Assembly: GCA_013399115.1 (NCBI GenBank)
Contig: VXAA01006081.1
Coordinates: 134,166-198,165, forward strand
Origin: Anseranas semipalmata
Lineage: Eukaryota; Chordata; Aves; Anseriformes; Anseranatidae
Direction of reading: 5' to 3'
DNA length: 64,000 nt
Below, one piece after another: positions 50,401-61,200 of the stretch. The translations under genes were made by a program, and so were the position numbers. The notes below the pieces were generated by a model that was not told where the DNA came from, did not search any database, and worked only from the letters and a program-made list of their open reading frames with translations. Each line of letters begins with the position of its first letter. The stretch's first letter is position 1.

Positions 50401-50443
50401 TGGACAACAGCGACTCATTTCCAAGTGTTCTGAATACATCCAT
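44187..50443 (-). CDS. VALOP: Vertebrate ancient (VA) opsin, complete, five exons
   Basis: Exons 50443-50083, 48527-48317, 47695-47578, 45793-45554 and 44417-44187 join in phase into 386 codons plus TAG. This is a retinal-binding G-protein-coupled photopigment; in birds VA opsin acts in hypothalamic deep-brain photoreceptors linked to seasonal light sensing (established knowledge). Visible: seven hydrophobic segments, glycosylation site NES (9-11), Cys110 and Cys187 for the disulfide, counterion Glu113, ERY (134-136), FFSK with chromophore lysine 294, NPIIY (300-304), and a Ser/Thr-rich tail. Numbering up to Cys187 coincides with bovine rhodopsin. The first in-frame ATG is at 50443; a GTG 18 bases upstream is not a plausible start. 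Pinopsin and parapinopsin are alternatives, but the N-terminus (WDPFRRPLDSIQPWHFRLLA) and tail point to VA opsin. Confidence 0.92.
44418..45529 (-). other. VA opsin intron 4 body
   Basis: No repeat recognised apart from an 18-base T run at 45421-45438. If retained, it would serve as the 3' UTR of the short isoform. Confidence 0.5.
45530..45553 (-). CDS. VALOP: Alternative short C-terminus by intron 4 retention
   Basis: Reading past the exon 4 donor adds only VLYTLCL and then a stop. VA opsins are known to occur as long and short forms that differ this way. Whether this bird uses it cannot be seen in DNA. Confidence 0.4.
   Translation of the reverse strand, partial: VLYTLCL
45554..45793 (-). 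CDS. VALOP: VA opsin exon 4 (TM6-TM7)
   Basis: Acceptor TTTAAAG, donor GTATTG; exactly 80 codons. Encodes VSDTQGRLGTTRKPERQVTR, TM6 (VVVMIIAFLICWMPY) and TM7 with FFSKTATVYNPIIY. Lys294 is the Schiff-base lysine. Confidence 0.95.
45794..47577 (-). other. VA opsin intron 3
   Basis: 1,784 bases. Includes a GC-richer patch at 46200-46375 and a 13-bp tandem duplication (AATACTGTCCCAA) at 46939-46964. No gene or known mobile element recognised. Confidence 0.6.
47578..47695 (-). CDS. VALOP: VA opsin exon 3 (TM5)
   Basis: Acceptor TATACAG, donor GTAAGA; 118 nt. Encodes YSRAYTDHTYIIALFTTCFI then VPLLVILVSYGKLMRKLRK, i.e. TM5 and the start of the third cytoplasmic loop. It had no long open frame of its own because it is short. 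Confidence 0.93.
47902..48040 (-). repeat. CR1 LINE tail fragment in VA opsin intron 2
   Basis: Reversed, diverged CR1 tail words: ATAGAATTGTGGGTC, TAGTCCAACCTCCTGCTC, AACAGGTTGCTCAGGGC. Short and decayed. Confidence 0.7.
48317..48527 (-). CDS. VALOP: VA opsin exon 2 (TM3-TM4, loop 2)
   Basis: Acceptor ACTATAG, donor GTAAGG; 211 nt. Encodes IVALWSLALLAFERYIVICR and TM4 (AFVWTFSFIWTIPP), ending in GTTCEPN with the disulfide Cys187. ERY is intact. CR1 tails lie on either side, in introns 1 and 2. Confidence 0.95.
48594..48800 (-). repeat. CR1 LINE tail fragment in VA opsin intron 1
   Basis: Reversed CR1 tail: GTCACAGAATCATTTATGTT, GGTCATCTAGTCCAGCCCC, GAGCAGGTTGCCCAGGACC. It begins only ~67 bases from the exon 2 acceptor. 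Confidence 0.88.
48801..50082 (-). other. VA opsin intron 1 remainder
   Basis: May include further decayed CR1 up to ~48960. A 17-bp tandem duplication (TTCCATTTTAAACTAAT) lies at 49421-49454. Otherwise nothing recognised. Confidence 0.5.
50083..50443 (-). CDS. VALOP: VA opsin exon 1 (start, TM1-TM3)
   Basis: ATG at 50443-50441; donor GTAAGC. 120 codons plus one base. Contains the N-terminal tail with NES, TM1 (~38-62), TM2 (~75-98) and the start of TM3 with Cys110 and Glu113 (WACVLEGF). The opsin-specific exon border after FFG is kept. Confidence 0.95.
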
Positions 50444-50516
50444 TTTTTTTTCCCCTCTCACTAGTGAAAATAATATTGGATAATACTGGAGTTTCTAAAA
50501 TGTAAATAATGTTTAG

Positions 50517-50522
50517 GATTAA
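50517..50522 (-). promoter_or_regulatory. Possible OTX/CRX-type site upstream of VA opsin
   Basis: GGATTA on + (TAATCC on -), ~75 bases upstream of the ATG. This is the core motif used by OTX-family factors at photoreceptor genes. A six-base match is weak evidence. Confidence 0.2.
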
Positions 50523-53500
50523 AAAGAGAAATTTTCCATCTCCAACAGAAACGTAAACAAACTCTCCATGCTTCTGCTTTCTGGTAACAGTCCAGGACAC
50601 AAAGTTTTGATCAGAGGAAAGTTTAGTGCTGTGCAGTGCATGTGGGAACAGGGATAAGCAAGGGAATCTCTTAGAGAGACTTCTGCCCCTCTCTGCCGGT
50701 AGTCTCCTGCCTCTCTCCAGCTGCAGCTGATATTTGTCTTTGCAAAGAAAGCCAGCTATAGAAGCTGCAGGTTCCCTCCTTCTGTAGCAGCCAACAGCAG
50801 TGCTGAAATATCCCTCAGATCATCCCTACTCTACGGGGAAACAAAACATTTGCTTAGATCCCTCCCTAACCTCTAACACTGTGAAAATGAAGCTTTCCTT
50901 TTGATAGTAGAGTGAGGGTGGAGTGATCTTCCCCATGCCCTGCACTGCAAAGGGGGAGGCTCCCACCTGACTTGTTTGCTTGAAGGAGGGCTGCCCTGCG
51001 AAGATTAACACTGGACTACCAGATCAGCTGTAAACTTGGCAGGGAGACTGCATTTTAAATCCCTATTCACATGTCAGGCTAACTTATGGCCCCAGAATTG
51101 AAGCTTCAAATTAAATATATTTTCTGTGTTATTTAGTGGAATTTCAGTTAGTTTCTATCAGAGACAGTATGGCTGTTATCCCTGATGAAGGCATGATTAT
51201 AACCACAGTTTTAGTGCCAAAGGCTCAAAGATGCACCACAGTATTTTAAAGACAGAGCTTGCAAATACATTAAAAGAAAAAATCAGTACAGCGTGACAGA
51301 CAGCAGAAAAAATAGCTAGTCAGATATTTCAGAGAAAAATGAGTGGATGTATCTGAACTCTTTCATAATCATTAGCAATTGTCTTTAGCTTACTTGTGTT
51401 CCCCCCCCCCCNTCTCCAATGAAATATAATACGGCAACAGATATTCCAGTACTCCTGTTCTAAAGAGCTGACAGCAATTATTCCACAAATTAAGCTGGAA
51501 ACCCCAAGAATATGGAAATCATTCAGCTGCATTGTGAGATGATTATTGAGGACCATAATCGTTAATCAGAGCCTTAGAGTATTAACCAGAGTCAAAAATA
51601 CAAAAGCAATCCAGTTCCCAACTTGGGGACTTCACAATTTGGATGCACACCATATACAACACATAAATAAACAAACGGGAACTGAACTGAAAGCAAGAAT
51701 GAGCAATGCTACCTATCCATACATTCCTCTGAGTTTGTTTTCTTGAATTTGTACATGAAACACTTAACACAGGTTGAAATCTTTTGGTATACATGAATGG
51801 AATCAAAAGGGCTTCTGGACACTGGCAGAAAGTTATACATCAGAAGATTTTAGAATATTTCAAACAACAAAAATTAACTGCTACTTATAATTAAAATAAC
51901 ATTTTTGATATTTTTAAATGGCTCTACATACTCATTTGAAAAGGAAAGAGACAAAGCTTAAGCAGATCAAATCTAGTAAAAAAATATGAAATAACACTTA
52001 TTTAACAGGAATATTAAAAAATTCCAAGTGTCATAAAAAAGGAAAGATCAAAACACAGTGACATTAAAATGCCTGCAGCAGATCCTTGTATAGCATGGTT
52101 CAGCATAGCTGCATTGCCTGCATACTACAACAGAAAATCTGTTAAAATCACATTTGAATATTATGTTGGTTGAGATAACATTAAATTCTTGGTGGTGGTG
52201 GAATGAAACTAGAGCTCTGAATTAGCATATAACAGAAGATAGTATCTGGATTTCTAACACAAACCCATTGACAGTTCATTGACTCCCCTTTAAAGAATGG
52301 ATAACTTATTTCCAGTTATTTTGTTTTATGCTGTGATATTGTTCAAGTTGCTTACATGACCAATGACTTTGATCAGTTTCAATGCATTGTCTCATCTTTG
52401 TCTTGTTTAGAATCTTTTAAAAATATTCTTATATTGTCTTGGTTGCCCGATTTGCTTTTATTTTGCTTCTTCAGCAGATCAACTTTATCACTGAAAGTGA
52501 TTCTCTGTGACATGCTCTCTTATTGCAACTTATTGCATTTGCGTGTCTTACAGCATGATGGGATGCAAGTTGCTACTGCTCTTGCACTGCAGGCCATTTT
52601 TGTCCAAATAACACAATTTTTTGCAATTTTGTTGAGAGACTTTTTCTGAAATCAATACCAGAAAATTTAGAAAGACAAGGTATTACCTTATGAGCACAGG
52701 GAGACAAGGAGCATCTCAGGTCTATAGCCTCCATTTAAAGAGACGGTGGTTCTCCAGCATTACGACACAAGATCTTTAGTCCCTTTTATAAAAACCTTGG
52801 TTTCCATTAGTGCCAAATTCCTTTTCCTGAACTTTCATATACTGAAAATTTGCCGACAAACTTGGAGCACACGCAAACCTGTTTTGAGAGAGCTTGGCAT
52901 ATCTCACACATCTGACTTATTGCACTCTTCATTTTCACAGCCAAACTTGCAGCATGACTTGCCTTCTTAGCAAAGGGGTTCCTGACTAACACTATTCATG
53001 TAAAGAGGTAAGCTGGTAGACAACAAAACAGCCTCAGGCCATTGTATAAACTGCTGCTGGTTGGAGCAGGGAACATACGGTCAGTGAGGTGAGGAGGAAG
53101 TGTAAGTAACAGCACTTGTGTAATGTGCCTGCAGTAATTCAAGCTGTAAGACAAAATCAGCATGACAAGAACTGTGCTGAGATCATATCTGGTGTCTGAA
53201 ACTGCTATACTGCGTATAGCAGTTTGTGAATTAGCCCTGCATTTACCATTCCAAGACACAGACAAGTCAGTGGGATACTTCAAGTGGTGCCCTTGAATAG
53301 GTTCACTCAGCTGATTTTAAGCATGCGACTGCCAATCCCAAGATGCTGTCTAATGACAGCAGTGACCTTCACTCCTCAAAGTGGTTGTGAAAGGTTTACA
53401 TGGTCCCCAAGAAGGATTTGGTTCAGTCACATTTAATTAGAGCAAACTGCATTTTCTGCTGTATAGATGCTTTGTGGGAATCTGAAGGGAAGGATTCTGC

Positions 53501-55089
53501 TTTTAGAACAAGCAAACTGTCATATATGAATGCTGACCTCAGTGACTGACCTGGCCACTCTGTAAGTTATCTTCTACTAAAAAAACTAAAAACCATCCAA
53601 TCATGAATTCAGGCACTTGTCCTTTCTATGAGCAAAGGGTGCTGACCCAACGCACCCACACAGACTGCTTCCATCACACATGCATACCACTTGCCTTTAG
53701 AGCAGCTAGCCTCCAGGCCAGTAAGTGTGCTGAAGCTGGTATTTCTCCTTTGTCTTCATTACCTGTGAAATCTTTGAAGCCATACAATGCTCCTGACCAT
53801 ACCCCAAACAGCACAAGCAGAGATGTCTAACTATACACTGTTCCACTTCTGCACACCTGTAACAAGATCTGGAATTAGCTCAGAAGACCCCTAAGACCTC
53901 TGTATACTTTTTAGTTTAATACTCTGCCATTGCAATGCCATGACATTAACCATTTCTCCAGTCCTGTAATATTCCTGTAGCACCATGTTATTTTTGAAAG
54001 GTTTATGATCTTTTCGTCCAGTTTGTCCTGCTCATCTTGAGAAATCAGAAGGGTCTGATACCAATGGAGATCAGGATAAGTCTAGGTAGTATCAAACATC
54101 TATAAAAAACAAAAAAACAATCCATAATATTCCAGGCTAAAACAAAAAAGTGCCTGGTATATTTACAGGGAGAAAAGCAGGGAGGGGATTAGAGACATTT
54201 CATTTTTTCATTTCTGTTTGTAAGTAAGAATTAGTGTAGCCAGGAGATAATCTGGGCAGATGGAACAGGAGTTTTAATTGAACAATGTACACTATTTGTT
54301 TGCTAATTTTGTTGATAAACATTAATACCCAGCCACTGCTACAGATCATCTTAAACCACTCTGACACCTGGGGGCCTGGCCCAACCTTTCCTGCAGGGGA
54401 GCCATGGTTGCACATGCAGCGCAAGAGCTGCCCCAGGTCCCAGCACCAGGAACCCTGCAGGCACACAGGGGCCCACCACCAGCATGGGCTCATGGCAGCT
54501 GCCACAGAAGAGGCTGGAAAAGCTGGTGGGAGCCAAGTGCAGGGCGCATGGCCTGGGGAGAAGCTGGAGGGCAGGTGCTCCTAGGGCTGGAGGCAGGGAG
54601 AGGCTTCGGGCACACAAAGGAAGGAAAGTGTCTGTGAGGAGCTGATGGGGACCTCTTCAATTTCAAAGCAGAGTAAAATTTTAAACATATCCAACAGAAA
54701 TTGGTCTCACCAGTTCTAAGCTGTTTTTTTTTTTTTNAACAAAGCAGCAAGTATGAATGACTTTGGCATTACTTATGTTTATATGAATTTTTCAATATGC
54801 TATATTTGATAAAGTCATTCCAATCACATGCCTCTAAAGAGAATATAAGAGCATATTTCACTATAGTATTTTTAAAAAACACTTACAGTGAAGCCACATT
54901 TTATTCTGCCTTCAGTATGGGAGTTTCCAATCTATTGCTTACATGCAAAGAGAAGCTGAAGACAATGTACAAGCATTTAATTTAAATCAGAAATTATGGT
55001 GACTTATGCAAAGGAATTATTACACATTACAAATCTAGAAACCGTAACTCTCAGATCACATGAGTAAATATGCTATTGCTGTCCAGTTA
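50523..55089. other. Upstream of VA opsin, no gene recognised
   Basis: Should contain the opsin promoter and 5' UTR, which I cannot place. Holds a C11 run with N (51401-51412), a GC-rich patch at 54360-54620 and a T run with N (54725-54737). Open frames look non-coding. Confidence 0.5.
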
Positions 55090-55275
55090 ATCACAGAAAC
55101 AAAAGGGCTTAGGCTGGCAGGGCCCTCTGGAGATCTCCAGTCCAAGACCCTGCTCAAAGCTGGAGCAGATTGCCCGGGGCTGTGCCCAGTCAGGCTTTGA
55201 ATATCTCCATGGATGGACCCTCCATAATCTCCCAGGGCAACCTGTGCCAGCCCTTGACAACCCTCATTGTAAAAA
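55090..55275 (-). repeat. CR1 LINE tail fragment
   Basis: Reversed CR1 tail: ATCACAGAAACAAAAGGGC, GGAGCAGATTGCCCGGGGC, CCAGGGCAACCTGTGCCAGC, followed by A and T runs. Confidence 0.85.
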
Positions 55276-58200
55276 AAAAAAAAATTTTCTTTTTTTTTTA
55301 ATTTTTTATCTGAGAATAAAAAGTTAGTTACCACTTCATGTTAATCATTAGAGAAATTTATAAAACCAGGTTATTATGGGGCTGCATTTAATGCTTTTAT
55401 CCCCAAGGAGAGCACCTGCAAAACCTAATGGCAAACTTCATTTGAGAATTGTATTTAATCAGGACCGCTCTGATAAATCTCATTTACCTACTATTAATAT
55501 AAGCCCACCTTCATTTAGAAACTGTTGAAACTTGAGTGAAGGCAATGGGTTTTTCATTCAGTGAAACTTCTGGAAATTTACGTAAGTATTCTCCTGCTAC
55601 TGCCCAACTAAACTGAAACCATTCAGAGGGTTAGTCAAGAGGTGGGAGCAAAGGACTAAGTTGTCACTCCTGTGCAGTACCATAAGATTATAAAAACATA
55701 GTAAAAGTACCTTCATACAATGTGATGCAGAAACTTCTGTGGGAGGATAGTTTAGCTAAGTAGTCTGAACATACAAGAGTCAATGCAAAAGTCATCATCA
55801 GTAAGGTGGGCTTTTCCAGTTAAGCGGGCTGTGTCACTAAAGCATCTGTTTCCAGGTGGTCAGTTTGCTTGTGAGTGTGCCTGTACAGAAAGTACTACAG
55901 ATGTTGGTGATCTTTTTTAAACCATTTTGCTCCATCCATTTCTTTTTTAGCAGCAATTTTCTCACTGTTGCTGAAAACCAGAAATTATACATTTGAAGTC
56001 CATTCTCAGAAAACACCATAATGGAAATATTTTGGCCTTGCCCTTTTAAGTGACAGGTCAATTATTTTGCTCTCTTGGTTATTAAAAGAACAGAGTGGAG
56101 ATTTCCTTTTGTCAAAAGATAAAAAACATGTACAAAAGAGGTGTGCTACACTGGGAAAGGTACCAGGATAGTTGCAGGAATTTCATTAACCAACAATATA
56201 TAACAAAGCTGGTAGCTAAACAAAACGTGTTCTATTAACTATGAATAAGAAACTAATTCAAATACAAAAAGTGCATACTGAGCACCAGAAAAGGAAATGA
56301 TTTGTTAGCAGGCTGTATTTACTTAAGACATGTTAATAATATCTTCCAGTTTGGGGCCTCATCTGAGCAGGTAAGACTTTGTTTAACTTCTGATAGTTCA
56401 GTGCTTTGCAAAGCACAGTTAAATCTAGTTCCTTCAGCACTGCATAAAAGCTGTTAAGGCAATAATTGGATAGTTTTACTGGTTGACTGAACATCACTAT
56501 GAAAGCTTTTCCACAGATTTGAATTTTTTCACCCAGCTGCATTCACATGATACGACTCTTAAGACTCCAGTAAAAGAAATAGTTGTTTCAACAATGAGCA
56601 ATAAAGTAAATTTGCATTGAAAGTGCTGAGCATGTCATTATAGTGATCAAGAGAACTCTTCAATAATTTGTTTTTCTTCAGAAACTGTACATTCCCCAAA
56701 AGATTGGTGCAAATTGTTATCCATTATATTCACCTGTTGGTTCAAAGTAAAAATACTGTTCGTGTGATCGTTCCCATTTAAGAGGTTTTTTTCCTACTCT
56801 GAAATCCTCATTCAGAGGAAAGAGGACTGAATTGTACAAGCAATTGTACTGTCTTGAGGGGATCACAAAAATGAGATTCTTTAGTCTTAACTATTATTAA
56901 AAAAGTTTGATAAATCAAAAATATTTTGTCTATTTTGCAGTCCCTGAAGACAGTATATAGGATTTGCCCTAAACCTGGTACTAGATTGAGACCACATCTT
57001 TGAATACATTAAAGTCAAAATAGAGTTCGCAGCTTTGCATTTAGCATATTTACCTTTACTGAAAATATGATAAAGAAATTAAAATTTGTCCGTGACTAGT
57101 TTCATCAGAGCTTAAAAGTCAATATTCAAATAGATTCTCACCACCATCATAAGATAGGTGATTTTAGAGAGTGATTATACGTAGAAGTTTTTCTAGATTT
57201 TTATTTCTGTAACAGTGGCTGTCAGATATTTAACAATTAATAAGGTTATGTCTAGACTGTTGTCATGAAGGAAGCTGTGATGGAGTAAAGAGTCTAATCC
57301 AACATTTGCTCAACACAAGTGGCACGTGCCAACTTTGCCGCTGGGGAGCAGCAGGGGCACAAGGCACAGGTGATGTTTTCTGGCCCAGAGAGGTGGAGGC
57401 CTGCTGGAGGGCCCCCCCAGGCCCCGCATTACCCTCTCCAGGCACTGGTGGGAGCATGAAGGGCTGTGGGGCACCCATGGGAGGCACAGGTATGCCCCAG
57501 CTCCAGCAGCAGAAAGGCACCTGGGGAGGGAGAAGCTGAACCAAACTGAGAACCTCCTCCAAAAATCAACCGATCCCCACCCTTGGGGCAGCAGTACTCA
57601 GTCCCTCGTGTGTGCTTGGGAAGGCTGGAGCTGGTTCCGCAGTGAACAGTTAACCTAATAGCAACGAGAGGAAGCCTCTGGAAAGAATCCAACCAACAAC
57701 AACAACAACAACAAAAACAGAACAAAATCCCTCTACTTCTCATATAATCAAATTTTTTTTTTTTACAACATTCAACTTTAAACTTAATTTTTGTAACAAA
57801 ATCCAATTTTTATCATGCTTGAACCTTGAACAGCAGCAAGTCAGAAGGTAACTTTTGCTGTCCTTGCAGTAGAGAGAACACTTTTCTCTACAGTCCTGGT
57901 AAAAGAGACACATTCATTTCCTTTTGCTACTACTTGTTCAAGGAAAACAATAAAATGTGCAGTTTTAAAATTGGTTTCATGAAGATCTATGTGCACCAGA
58001 CTAACACCAACTCTAGGACATCAGTTTGGTTTTAGTTCTTTTGGAAATGGGCCTATGCCATGGTATTTCACTCCAAGTCCAAATACCCCTGAAAGCTGAA
58101 GTTCCTTTGTATGAAAAATGTTAGTCCAAACCCTTCTCTGTGCCCATGTTAAAGTGTACTTCCCAATAAAACTGAGTCAGGACAAAATCTTGGATGCAGG

Positions 58201-61200
58201 ATGCCCTGTACATTTAGCTAGAGCTCAGAAATTCATAGCTTGTACTGGGCATGTGACTTATTTAGTGGTCATTACTTTATTATTTGCATTTCCGTAGAAG
58301 CTGAATCATAAACGTATGCTGCCCTAAAAAAAGAATCTAGACCTGGGACAGGGTTCATTGTCACAAGCACATTGGTCCAAATAGCTAACTTCTCTTCTTT
58401 CTCAGAGCACAAGAGGCTTGTTCTTGCTGCTGGCTGAGAATGGCCTGCAGCCTGCACTGTGCCCCATGCCATGCCTGGTTTGCATGATCTGATCTAGCCC
58501 AAAACACATAAGGAACAGGCTAACAAATCAGAAATACAGTCATTTGCATTCTGGTGCTCGAGTCTCTGCCCTGGCCCATGTTGTTGGTTAGAACTGATAT
58601 AGTCTTATGTGATGACAGTCAATGAACAGTACTTTAATGGTTACATGTTTTAAGACCCAGGATGCACATGGGGGAATAACAATAAGCCACTCTCTGCAGA
58701 CTCATCTGCATGCCTGCTTGCTCACACAGCCCCGTGCAGGGGAAGGTAATGCTGTGCTCCTACCAAAACTTCAAGTTTTATGGTACCTGTGATACTAGTT
58801 GAAAGTTAGGTACTGTAATAATGCAAACATTTACATACTTGCATTTTGTAAAAATAGACATTCTGAAGCAGCATGCACACCACTGACCTGTGAACTTGTT
58901 TACATCCATTTGTTTAGCTAGAGGTTCACAACTGGCTCTGTATGAGAAATAGTGTCCATCTCTTGCCTTCTACTTAAAACCTGCATTGGAAAGTTTATAC
59001 ATGTTAGTGATCTCTGGATTCAGGTCCGAGTCTCAGGATTGTCTCCGGTTCCTCAGGTAGTTTTCCAAAGGAGTTCTGACGAAACAATCAATAAGAACCA
59101 CCTATCTAGCCAACTGATCTCATTAACGTGATATAAATCAAACATTGCATGACCTCACCTTCTACTCAGATTTATTTATATTAGTTTAGGGCCACCTCTG
59201 TTATTCTCTCATTGCTAAGTTTCATGATATGAGATTGATGGTGTTATGTTAGCACCTATCCCAGAGATTCCTGAGGAAAGACAAAAAAAAACACTAAATC
59301 CCCATCTGTCATTTGACAACACACTATCTTTGTATCTATCCATCATGGAGCATCTTTGGTTGGGGGTGTCATAGTATTTATCCTCAGGAGCAAGAAGTTC
59401 ATCACATTTCTGTATACTTCTTTTTCAATATAAGCATAACTTGGATCTCGTTGTCACTGATTTTTTTTCTTTTTAAGTCAATGCTCATGAACACAATGCT
59501 ACTGAAACATCATGTAGGAGACCAGATAAAAGGCCTTATGAAAGCAATCCCTTCTTAGGAAGAAGTCTCTGAGGAAAAATAGGAGAGCAGAAGTTAGAGA
59601 AGCCCCCATAGAGTATAACATTTACATAGTTAAGACTTCAGTCAAGTCCCATGAATATCAATAGAAGCCTTTCACTGGCTATCACTGATTAGTGGATTTT
59701 TCCATCAGGAGTCTAAATCAACCTGACCAGCACTATTAGTGCTGAGGTAAGCAACTTGCTAACATAGGCAGGTGCATCCCTTGCTCACACTGCTCTCATG
59801 GCCCAATATTCCTATACTATGTTCTGCAGCCGTACCATCATTATCTGATCTGCAGTGGATAAATACTTTAGAACACCCCATCTTCTAGCTTGTTGGAAAA
59901 GACTGTTTTGCTTGGGTAATTCTGGGGCAGTCTACTTTACAGAGATTCTCAGTAACTAAGTTTTGAAGCAAGGTACAAGGAAGAGAACATTCTAACCTAC
60001 CTCTGGTGTGCTGAAGATACAGGTTTGTTTAGTGCATTAGGAATCCTTCCTGTCACCAATCATATAATAGATTTTTTTTATTCAAATACAAAATGGTGTT
60101 ACAACCCTGAACTACCACCAGGCATGGGTCCCACAACCTGAAAATAACTGCTTGTTAGTTTTACCTACTGGAAAATAACACAGACTTTAGAAGTGGTACA
60201 AGGAAATGCTCAATGTGTGCATTAAATTAAGCTTCACTTATAACATTACCACTCAAAGGACAACTACAGAAACAAAACCTAGTTACATTTTGCAACTAGA
60301 CATAGTAATTCAGCAAAATATGTGAAAAGAAAACATTAGCAAAGCCAACGAAACTGTTCATTCAAATGACAAAGCACTTATCTGCAGAAGTTACAATAGA
60401 TCAAAGCAGCAAAGCAGCTTTCATCCAGAGCTGCAAGCTTCTCAAGACTTTTGATTTTTTTTTTCTTTTTAATCAAAAGCTCAACACTGTATCTCCATCT
60501 GAGTTTTAAGCCATTACTGAGCAGCAGTGATAAACATAACACTTCTTTCCTTCCTGAACTTGGCTGACTTGCTCTGAAGTAATCATATGGATTGACAGTT
60601 ACAGAAGAAAGCCCATCTAAGTTCACCTTGTTCCAAAATGTGCCATATCATTCACCAGGGCCATACATATGTGAAAAACAGACAAGAAATGCCGTCAGTA
60701 GTTTCCATCATTGTATCATGACAAAGCATGCCTGAGAAGGATCTGACAGCACAGGAACCAGCACAGGTGAGAGGCCCAGGATGCAGCCATGCAGGTGAGA
60801 CCACGGAGCTGGAGGGATGGTGCCCAGATGCAGACAGTGCATAGACATGAAAGATGGGAAAGCACAAGAAGTGACAAGTCAAACACCTTGCATCATGAAC
60901 ACACAACTGGGCACAGGGTCAATTTAAGACATGCCATCCATGGGATTCCTGGCCTTTTGATGTTAACCTTGGGTATCACAATCCAACAGGAATTTTGTTG
61001 TCCTCTGTAGTTCAGATTTAATATAATTTAGGAAAAAACACCTATTTCAGGCCTTTAACAATACAAAAGCTTGATTAAGTGCTCAGCACCAGGTCATTTT
61101 CAAACACTAGAAAGTGGTACTTAATGTTATGCTTATTCCCAGTGCAGATAAATAAAATGACCACAAAATACTTAAGCAACCTATATAATGCTGTGAATGC

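Noticed and set aside
44187..50443. Pinopsin or parapinopsin as identity of the opsin
   Set aside because: N-terminal block, loop 3 and the long tail fit VA opsin better.
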